A stretch of DNA of 26,043 bases. Source: CAZEGI01 sp964512105. Lineage in GTDB: Archaea; Altiarchaeota; Altiarchaeia; IMC4; CAZEGI01. The notes beneath the pieces were generated by a model. That model did not search any database, had not been told where the DNA came from, and worked only from the letters and a program-made list of their open reading frames with translations. Positions 16,187 through 21,402 of this stretch are shown in pieces; positions within the stretch are counted from its first letter, which is position 1, and every line of letters begins with the position of its first letter. Both the position numbers and the translations under genes were made by a program. The stretch is taken from positions 1 to 26,043 of the forward strand of contig CAZEGI010000016.1 in assembly GCA_964512105.1 (NCBI GenBank). The letters run 5' to 3'.

Positions 16187-17568
16187 CTTATGTTTCTCAG
16201 CAAACCCCTTGCTGCGAGTATCCCGGTTGCGGATGCGTTCACTATATCACGGCTCAGGCCCGCGCCGTCGCCCGCAGCGTACAGGTTCCTGATGTTCGTC
16301 TGCATGTTCTTATCGACCGTTATCCGGGTTGCGTAAAACTTCACCTCCGGGGCGTACAGAAGCGTCGAATCTGCCGTAATACCGGGAATCACCGCATTTA
16401 ACTTCTCCAGTCCGTCTATGACGTCTGTCACGACCCGGTGCGGGAGCGCCATGGAAATATCCCCGGGGGTTATGTCCTTCAGCGTGTTTTTGACGGGATT
16501 GCCTTTCAAGCGTTCCCATGTGGAGCGTCTTCCGAGCTTCAGGTCACCAAACCTCTGCATTATCGGCTTTCCGCCGCCGATGGTCGTTGCCATTTCCGCG
16601 ATGGAGCTTCCGTATTCTATGGTGTTTTCCACCGGTTCCGTCAATGCGATCTTCACGAGAAATGCGAAGTTGGTGTTCTTCGATTTTTTGCCGAGCATCG
16701 AATGCCCATTAACACCGATGAAACTGTTATAGTTTTCTTTCACGACAAAACCCTCGTGGTTCGTACAGAATGTCCTTACAAAATCATTGTAATGATACGT
16801 AGTTATGTGGAACTTCGGGTCGCGGCTTATCCTTATCACCGGTTCCATGACCTTTGAAGGAACCTCAACCCGGACACCAACATCGATGGCTCCAAAAATT
16901 GTTTTTATGCCGTATCTCTTTGCGATGTTGCCGATCCATGACGCGCCGACCCTTCCGGGGGCGATGATAACGCACCTCGCATTTATCGTTTTTCCATTTT
17001 TGAGTTTTACCCCTGTGCATCTTCCATCCTCTATCGCAAAATCATCAACCTTGGTTTTCAGTAAAAATTTCACACCCACCCCCTTCAGGTAATCTGCGAA
17101 TTTTTCTATGACCTTCGGTGCGTTGTCTGTTCCTATGTGACGTTGCGGAATCCTAACGAATTTTACGCCGACGGAGGCCGCCCGGTTTATCAAATCCGAA
17201 ACGCCCTCAACGTTCGGGTCGTATTTCTTTCTTGGGGCACCAAATTTCAGAAAAATTTTATCCACGTATTCTACGAGTTCCAGCGCGGATTTTCTGTCCT
17301 TAGTGAATTCGGTAAGGTCGCCGCCGATGTCCGGACTCAGGTTCAGCAACCCGTCAGAAAAAGTTCCTGCTCCGCCAACACCGCTCATTATGTTGCACGG
17401 GCTGCAGTTCGCGCATCTGTTGGTTTTCCACATGGGACATTTTCTTTTTGCGATATCATCCCCGAGGTCTATCACCAGCACGCTTAATTTTTTATCGCAG
17501 AGTTCGTATGCCGCAAACATTCCTGCAGGTCCTGAGCCAACAATCACAACGTCGTAGGTTTTGTCCAT
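16183..17568 (-). CDS. FAD-dependent dehydrogenase (COG2509 type)
   Basis: The 461-residue flavoprotein has an N-terminal FAD-binding GSGPAG (11-16) with an acidic end of the second strand (LVIDLG). A Cys-rich loop follows, with C44, C52, C55 and C58, leading into SGVGGAGTFSDG (62-73). This loop and the Gly-rich segment are typical of COG2509 FAD-dependent dehydrogenases. A C-terminal NLYAAGDGAG block binds FAD again, followed by NASATGILAARG. The physiological substrate of this family is unknown to me. The four closely spaced Cys could bind a metal or cluster, which is a guess. It is the first gene of the operon with trm56 and guaAA. It starts 10 bp after the DUF429 gene, so that gene may be cotranscribed. 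Confidence 0.88.
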   Translation of the reverse strand: MDKTYDVVIVGSGPAGMFAAYELCDKKLSVLVIDLGDDIAKRKCPMWKTNRCANCSPCNIMSGVGGAGTFSDGLLNLSPDIGGDLTEFTKDRKSALELVEYVDKIFLKFGAPRKKYDPNVEGVSDLINRAASVGVKFVRIPQRHIGTDNAPKVIEKFADYLKGVGVKFLLKTKVDDFAIEDGRCTGVKLKNGKTINARCVIIAPGRVGASWIGNIAKRYGIKTIFGAIDVGVRVEVPSKVMEPVIRISRDPKFHITTYHYNDFVRTFCTNHEGFVVKENYNSFIGVNGHSMLGKKSKNTNFAFLVKIALTEPVENTIEYGSSIAEMATTIGGGKPIMQRFGDLKLGRRSTWERLKGNPVKNTLKDITPGDISMALPHRVVTDVIDGLEKLNAVIPGITADSTLLYAPEVKFYATRITVDKNMQTNIRNLYAAGDGAGLSRDIVNASATGILAARGLLRNIR

Positions 17569-17578
17569 CCATATATTA

Positions 17579-18139
17579 TTATACTTTAGGTATTACTATG
17601 CTTCCTGTTTCGTCGCCAATTGTTTCCGTCTGATTTTGAAGGTAAAGAAAACCCGTCATAGCCGCAAGTATCGCATCAAGTTCGTCCTTCGTCAAAAATT
17701 TCCTGTTTACGTCTCCGTTCAAATCTAGGGAAAGTAGGTTTTTCTGCACCTGCATCTCTGTTTTTCCTTGGACTCCGAGGATTTTTGCGCTTGCCCTTGA
17801 AAAAATCTCTATGGTTTTTATGTTTTCGTTATCCAATTTTTTTGCGAGCGCAGAGCCGCGCTCCGCGAGCATTGACATTCCACGGAGCGTTACGGGCAGT
17901 GCTCCGTATTCCCTGAGCAGTTCGTCGCACTTTCTGTTCTCATGGTTGAACACGAGCGGGGCATCTATGGCAACGAGGTCGGGTTTCGCGACATCCACTT
18001 TGCTCGTAATCTCCTCGTCGGAGTGCAAGATGCTCGTGCTAACGGTTCTTTTTCCGTTTTTTACCTCTAACACGCAGAACCCGCTTTCGTTTTTCGGACT
18101 TCCTGCCAGGTCTATTCCCACGATGATCATTTTTTGCAT
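17579..18139 (-). CDS. DUF429 family protein (RNase H-fold, predicted nuclease)
   Basis: This 186-residue protein has a beta-strand with an acidic residue (IIVGIDLAGSPKNESGFCVLE; D10), a second acidic strand (LVAIDAPL) and a C-terminal DELDAILAAMTGFLY helix, all typical of DUF429. DUF429 proteins adopt an RNase H-like fold and are predicted nucleases, but no reaction is established. The start at 18139 gives MQKMIIVG; the ATG at 18130 (MIIVG) fits equally well. Its first approximately 100 bases are shared with the 3' end of the upstream membrane protein gene in another frame, which is an unusually long overlap for this genome. Confidence 0.85.
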   Translation of the reverse strand: MQKMIIVGIDLAGSPKNESGFCVLEVKNGKRTVSTSILHSDEEITSKVDVAKPDLVAIDAPLVFNHENRKCDELLREYGALPVTLRGMSMLAERGSALAKKLDNENIKTIEIFSRASAKILGVQGKTEMQVQKNLLSLDLNGDVNRKFLTKDELDAILAAMTGFLYLQNQTETIGDETGSIVIPKV

Positions 18140-18587
18140 TGACGGTAAGCCAAAGCCATACGATAAGGCAGGATATTAGATAGCTTTCAAGCAAATAAAT
18201 AGCTAAAGTAAGGAGCAGAAAGCCAAAAGTGCCCGGGATGCTCACAGATACGGTTCCAGTCGGAATGAAAAAACTGAAAATAAAAATTAATGCCGCAACC
18301 GCAACCTTCCCTTTGGTCGGTTTGAGAAAACCTTTCCAGTTTCTGTGGTCGTGAATCCATACAATCGCGCATGAGACGACATAGTTGAGCAACAGCCACA
18401 GAACGAACATCGGGTTCAGGATTATGCTCACTGTCCGTTCCGACAGCAGAGTTTCGGGGATTAACGACTGCGGAAGATTTTCAACGTTGCCGGTTTTTAC
18501 GGAAAGTGCGGTTGCATGCAGGTAAAGAATCATCATGAAAAGAACGCCCTTCCTGACATCGGGTTTCAGAAATTCATTTACCTGCAT
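18039..18587 (-). CDS. Membrane protein with two FLKP...SC..VW modules
   Basis: I choose the ATG at 18587 (182 residues, MQVNEFLKPDVRKG) because further upstream the frame only shadows the preceding gene and reads as unlikely protein. The chain is two copies of one hydrophobic module. Module one is NEFLKPDVRKG...NYVVSCAIVW (about 4-77), and module two is KGFLKPTKGKV...SYLISCLIVW (about 85-148). About four transmembrane helices are predicted by eye. The C-terminal 30 residues are strongly basic and come from the overlap with the DUF429 gene. The start overlaps the end of the upstream 88-residue paralogue by 10 nt. Function unknown. A frameshift near the end, which would shorten the tail, cannot be excluded. 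Confidence 0.7.
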   Translation of the reverse strand: MQVNEFLKPDVRKGVLFMMILYLHATALSVKTGNVENLPQSLIPETLLSERTVSIILNPMFVLWLLLNYVVSCAIVWIHDHRNWKGFLKPTKGKVAVAALIFIFSFFIPTGTVSVSIPGTFGFLLLTLAIYLLESYLISCLIVWLWLTVNAKNDHRGNRPGRKSEKRKRVLRVRGKKRKKNR

Positions 18588-18844
18588 TTTTTGACCTTCT
18601 TGCTCCAGAACCAAACCAGCGAACACGAAACAAGGTACATGAAAACGAAATACAGAACGAAGAAAATGTAAATGAACACGTATTTCGGATACAGTGCGGG
18701 GTCCTCGGGTATCAACGGACCGCACGTTCCTGGTGGTTTAAACCTTCTTATGTAAACCTGCATGACAACGGAACTTGCGTAAAGCAGCATGACGTAAACC
18801 AAAGCTTTTGCAACGCTCGGTTTCAGAAATTCCCTTAGTCGCAT
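18578..18844 (-). CDS. Small membrane protein with one FLKP...SC..VW module
   Basis: This 88-residue protein begins MRLREFLKPSVAKALVYVM, has two hydrophobic helices (about 12-28 and 54-79) and ends with LVSCSLVWFWSKKVKKC. The layout matches each half of the adjacent 182-residue protein, so the pair derives from tandem duplication. A loop with LIPEDPALYP is also echoed by LIPE in the neighbour. A TATA-like TAAATATAC at about 18865-18873 lies some 25 bp upstream of the ATG, fitting a leaderless promoter. I do not recognise a named family. Confidence 0.7.
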   Translation of the reverse strand: MRLREFLKPSVAKALVYVMLLYASSVVMQVYIRRFKPPGTCGPLIPEDPALYPKYVFIYIFFVLYFVFMYLVSCSLVWFWSKKVKKCR

Positions 18845-18875
18845 ATAACAAAATTAGATTAAAAGTATATTTATC

Positions 18876-19106
18876 CTACTTTTCATCGGTCTTTGGTTTT
18901 TCTTTTCTCGGCACTCTCTTCTGCACTGCAGCCGGTGCTGTGGGTGCTTCGGTTTTTTTCCTGAACTCGGTGTAGCCGCACTTGCCGCACGTGTCGCGGT
19001 CTGCGTGCGACGCCATGTAAACCCCTTCGCCACACTTGGGGCAGAATTTTCTCTTCCTTTCCAGTTTTTCGCCTTTGCTCTCATACAGCTTGTATCGCTC
19101 GCTCAT
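18876..19106 (-). CDS. rps27ae: Small-subunit ribosomal protein S27ae (eS31)
   Basis: This 76-residue protein has a zinc ribbon: CPKCGEG (C22, C25) and CGKCGY (C40, C43), preceded by a basic N-terminus (YKLYESKGEKLERKRKF). This is the archaeal eS31 protein of the 30S subunit, which in eukaryotes is made as a ubiquitin fusion but here stands alone. The C-terminal 25 residues form a Lys/Pro/Ala-rich extension longer than in many archaea. It overlaps the S24e gene by 4 nt and ends the rpoE' operon. Confidence 0.95.
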   Translation of the reverse strand: MSERYKLYESKGEKLERKRKFCPKCGEGVYMASHADRDTCGKCGYTEFRKKTEAPTAPAAVQKRVPRKEKPKTDEK

Positions 19107-19447
19107 TTTTTCTCCTCAGCCGGTTTTTCCTCAGATTTTTTCTCCTCGGCCGCTGCGGGTTTCTTCTTCTCCTCCTTCTCAAAGTTTTTCTTCAACTTGT
19201 GCTTCAACTCGACCTTCATCGCATCAGCATTCTTGTAGACCTTTGCATAACCCATGGCGGATGACCGTCCGAACTCGGGGTTGAGGCCGTCCACCACCGT
19301 AAGCTCATCCTTCGATTTCATGAGGTTGACCAACTCCGCCCGTACATCCTTGAGTTTCGGTATCGCCCCGCTATAGGTTACCCTGAATCTGATTTCCCTT
19401 CTTTCCAGAAGCGGATTTTCCTTTTCGCTCAACACGTCAATCTTCAT
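19103..19447 (-). CDS. rps24e: Small-subunit ribosomal protein S24e (eS24)
   Basis: This 114-residue protein matches S24e: KIDVLSEKENPLLERREIRFRV, then a DELTVVDGLNPEFG segment and GYAKVYKNADAMK. It is a peripheral 30S protein. The C-terminal approximately 27 residues are a Lys/Glu/Ala-rich tail similar in style to the tails of S27ae and RpoE' in the same operon. It overlaps DUF359 upstream and S27ae downstream, 4 nt each. Confidence 0.95.
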   Translation of the reverse strand: MKIDVLSEKENPLLERREIRFRVTYSGAIPKLKDVRAELVNLMKSKDELTVVDGLNPEFGRSSAMGYAKVYKNADAMKVELKHKLKKNFEKEEKKKPAAAEEKKSEEKPAEEKK

Positions 19448-19947
19448 TCCACTTCCTCCATCCTGCTTATCATGCCTTTAACCTCATCCCTGATTTTCTT
19501 GTCGACCTTAACAACAACTATACCTTCATTCGGCTGCCCGTAGACCACGAACGTGCCGTCCGAAGCAGCGAGGATTGCTGCGAGTGCAGTCAGATCCTCC
19601 TCCCCGTCAATTATGATCCTCGTGTTTTCCGCACGTTTCAACGATTTTTCGATTTCGGAAAAAACCCCCCTCGTCAACACTCCGGGAGGATTTTTTACCT
19701 TCACTTCCCTTGCGTCAAAATTTTTGACTATGTCCGGAACTTTAATCCTGATGCGCTGGGTTTTACCGTCATACACGCACAGCTTCGGCCTGAAACCCAG
19801 CTCGAGCGCGATTCTCGTTGCGGTATCCCCGACGCATATAAGCTGCCCTGTTTTGTCCAGGGTGCTCAAATCCTTAAGTAATTTGCCGAGCGGTTTTTTT
19901 AGTTTCCTTCTGAGATCCTCTGTTAACCTTAAATCCCTCTCTATCAT
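19444..19947 (-). CDS. GTP-dependent dephospho-CoA kinase (DUF359)
   Basis: I place the start at the ATG at 19947 (167 residues, MIERDLRLTEDLRRKL), because it gives an ATGA overlap with spt4 and the frame upstream only shadows spt4. The GDTATRIALELG motif and the KPLGKL segment are characteristic of DUF359. A characterised DUF359 protein from Thermococcus performs the last step of CoA synthesis, phosphorylating dephospho-CoA with GTP. The acidic IDGEEDLTALAA strand-helix and VVYGQPNEGIVVV near the C-terminus complete the family pattern. Its place between spt4 and S24e is the conserved archaeal arrangement. Confidence 0.93.
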   Translation of the reverse strand: MIERDLRLTEDLRRKLKKPLGKLLKDLSTLDKTGQLICVGDTATRIALELGFRPKLCVYDGKTQRIRIKVPDIVKNFDAREVKVKNPPGVLTRGVFSEIEKSLKRAENTRIIIDGEEDLTALAAILAASDGTFVVYGQPNEGIVVVKVDKKIRDEVKGMISRMEEVE

Positions 19948-20123
19948 CTCCTCACTTTCAACGCGTACTTCCCTGGCGTTTTTATCTCCATTATCTTGGC
20001 GATCTCGGATTTTTCCGGGTGCATGACTCCCAAAAAACCGCTCCAGTACTGTGATGTTGTCGAGCCGCACGCGGCGCACTTGTCACCCTCCGTCATCAGG
20101 TGGCAGTTTCTGCAGGCCTTCAT
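19944..20123 (-). CDS. spt4: Transcription elongation factor Spt4 (RpoE'')
   Basis: This 59-residue protein was read from the minus strand: MKACRNCHLMTEGDKCAACG with four zinc ligands (C4, C7, C16, C19). QYWSGFLGVMHPEKSEIAKIM and GKYALKVR follow, the typical Spt4 core. Spt4 binds Spt5 to form the processivity factor that clamps RNA polymerase. The gene starts inside the rpoE' stop (4-nt overlap) and ends inside the DUF359 start (4-nt overlap). Confidence 0.95.
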   Translation of the reverse strand: MKACRNCHLMTEGDKCAACGSTTSQYWSGFLGVMHPEKSEIAKIMEIKTPGKYALKVRR

Positions 20124-20743
20124 TTTTTCTTCTCCTCCACCTTCTTCTCAGATTTTTTCTCGGCTTTCTTTTCCGCACCCTTGTCCTTTTCCTTCTTGGC
20201 TCTTTTCTTCTCCTCCTCGAGCCATTCCAATTTCCCGAGATAGGGCTGCCTCATGGTCAATCCGATTTTGGATGTGGATGTCCTGTCCTTGAGACTTATC
20301 GCGACAATCCTGGCGCGGACGCTGTCGTCTTTTTTCAAAACTCGCTTCGATTCTTTCCCCACGAGAGTTCCGCCTTTCTGGTCGTAACTCATAAAATCCT
20401 CGGTTATCTGCGACACGTGCACAAGCCCGTCTATCGGTCCGAGAGTTATAAAAGCCCCGAACTCGGTTATCTCCGAAACAGCGCCATCCACAACCTCGTT
20501 CAGGACGGGCTGGTAAACCAGGGCCTCAAAGGTTACATCATAATAGATTGCGCCGTCACCAAGTATAACACGGCCCTCTCCGACCTCCTTGACGTTCGTT
20601 ATCGAAAGCACGATGCCCGTGTTTTTGTCTACGCTTCCTGAGAGCGAGCTTTCCAACTCCGATATGATAACCTGCTCCAGATTCTCGTTAAACCTCTTTG
20701 GCGGAATCCTGACCGTATCCTTAATTGTCATCAGTTTGTACAT
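20120..20743 (-). CDS. rpoE1: DNA-directed RNA polymerase subunit E' (Rpo7)
   Basis: The 207-residue protein starts MYKLMTIKDTVRIPPKRFNE and has the N-terminal RNAP tip domain (1-80). An S1 domain (about 82-165) follows, with FGAFITLGPIDGLVHVSQI and KIGLTMRQPYLG. It forms the polymerase stalk with subunit F and binds nascent RNA. An additional C-terminal tail of about 30 Lys/Glu-rich residues extends beyond the usual end. It is the first gene of the operon through spt4, DUF359, S24e and S27ae. A TATA-like TTTATTA at about 20782-20788 lies some 40 bp upstream. Confidence 0.96.
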   Translation of the reverse strand: MYKLMTIKDTVRIPPKRFNENLEQVIISELESSLSGSVDKNTGIVLSITNVKEVGEGRVILGDGAIYYDVTFEALVYQPVLNEVVDGAVSEITEFGAFITLGPIDGLVHVSQITEDFMSYDQKGGTLVGKESKRVLKKDDSVRARIVAISLKDRTSTSKIGLTMRQPYLGKLEWLEEEKKRAKKEKDKGAEKKAEKKSEKKVEEKKK

Positions 20744-20850
20744 TTTGGCATCAGAATTCTATACTATTTCACCTTATGCCTAATAAATTAAAAAATCGGC
20801 GGAAACCGCAACAGCGATGTGTTGTAGGTTTCTAAACTCTAATGACTCTT
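20744..20850. promoter_or_regulatory. Intergenic region with rpoE' promoter
   Basis: On the minus strand AATTTATTAGG (about 20780-20790) is a TATA-like element placed for a short rpoE' leader. The rest (20791-20850) contains a small hairpin GCGG-AAA-CCGC (20799-20809) but no gene that I can support. Confidence 0.4.
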
Positions 20851-20863
20851 TTTTATATAAATA
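20851..20863 (+). promoter_or_regulatory. Strong TATA-like promoter of the 111-residue membrane protein gene
   Basis: TTTTATATAAATA is the best TATA consensus in the window. With the usual archaeal spacing of about 26 bp, transcription would start near 20883, just before the first inverted-repeat arm. This gives a leader of about 117 nt, in contrast to the leaderless arrangement inferred for most neighbours. Confidence 0.55.
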
Positions 20864-20884
20864 AATAATAATTATTTAAACAAT

Positions 20885-20974
20885 CAAAATCTGTTCCTTT
20901 TAAGGAACAGTCAAAATACTCCTATCGGAACAGATTTTGTGTATAAAAACTGTCGGTTTTAACCGACAGTTTTT
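20885..20974 (+). promoter_or_regulatory. Structured 5' leader with alternative hairpins
   Basis: CTGTTCCTT (20891-20899) can fold onto AAGGAACAG (20902-20910) as a 9-bp hairpin. Alternatively CAAAATCTGTTCC (20885-20897) can pair with GGAACAGATTTTG (20927-20939), a perfect 13-bp match. The two are mutually exclusive. A third, separate, perfect 14-bp hairpin AAAAACTGTCGGTT / AACCGACAGTTTTT (20945-20958 / 20961-20974) ends in a short T run just before the ribosome-binding site. The layout could act as a switch, an RNA stabiliser or protein-binding operators. Confidence 0.7.
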
Positions 20975-20986
20975 TATAAATCCAAA

Positions 20987-20996
20987 AAGGAGGTGA
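20987..20996 (+). promoter_or_regulatory. Perfect Shine-Dalgarno site
   Basis: AAGGAGGTGA lies just ahead of the ATG at 21000 and matches the 16S anti-Shine-Dalgarno end over its full length. It fixes the start of the next gene and suggests high translation. Most genes in this window lack such a site. Confidence 0.85.
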
Positions 20997-20999
20997 AAC

Positions 21000-21335
21000 A
21001 TGAGTAAACTTGGTAGTTATGCGTTTATCGCAGGTATTGTGATATCAATCCTGATAGGACTGCTGGGGTTGAAAGGCGACACCCTCGGGACTGCGACAGC
21101 GATTCTGGTGATTCTGGGACTGATAGTGGGTCTTCTGAACGTGACTGCTGGTGAAACGGTCGCGTTTCTGGTTGCGACCATCGCGCTTATAGTTGCGGGA
21201 ACTGCCGATTTGGCAGTGATACCGATGGTCGGGAACGCGCTCCAGTCCGTTCTTGCAGCGATAGTGGTTTTTGTTGCGCCCGCAGCCATAGTAGTTGCGT
21301 TAAAGGCGATTTACGCACTGGCGTCAAGCAGGTGA
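21000..21335 (+). CDS. Small four-helix membrane protein, probably highly expressed
   Basis: The 111-residue, very hydrophobic protein has about four transmembrane helices: about residues 5-23, 31-47, 52-71 and 80-106. Short loops between them contain GLKGDTLGTAT, NVTAGET and PMVGNALQ. There is no Cys and only a few charged residues. It resembles short hypothetical membrane proteins seen in many uncultivated archaea, but I know no function. The strong TATA-like box, structured leader and perfect Shine-Dalgarno site all point to high or tightly controlled expression. It stands alone, with a T-rich terminator after the stop. Confidence 0.85.
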   Translation: MSKLGSYAFIAGIVISILIGLLGLKGDTLGTATAILVILGLIVGLLNVTAGETVAFLVATIALIVAGTADLAVIPMVGNALQSVLAAIVVFVAPAAIVVALKAIYALASSR

Positions 21336-21366
21336 TTCCTTTATTTTCTTTTTTTTATTTTATTCC
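21336..21366 (+). terminator. T-rich archaeal terminator
   Basis: Immediately after the stop of the four-helix protein gene lies a T-rich stretch including a run of eight T. Archaeal polymerase terminates at such tracts without a hairpin. No hairpin is evident. Confidence 0.6.
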
Positions 21367-21402
21367 ATTATTTTACTCTGTCTCTGAATACTAAACGCTA
21401 AC

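Noticed and set aside
18588..18725. Upstream extension of the 182-residue membrane protein to a start at 18725
   Set aside because: The extra 46 residues overlap the paralogue gene in another frame and do not resemble the module; the ATG at 18587 begins exactly at the FLKP module.
19948..20079. Upstream extension of the DUF359 gene
   Set aside because: This stretch is spt4 in another frame; the ATG at 19947 gives the standard ATGA overlap and a normal N-terminus.
20799..20809. Small hairpin GCGG-AAA-CCGC as part of an RNA gene
   Set aside because: Only four base pairs and no C/D-box, H/ACA or tRNA features nearby.
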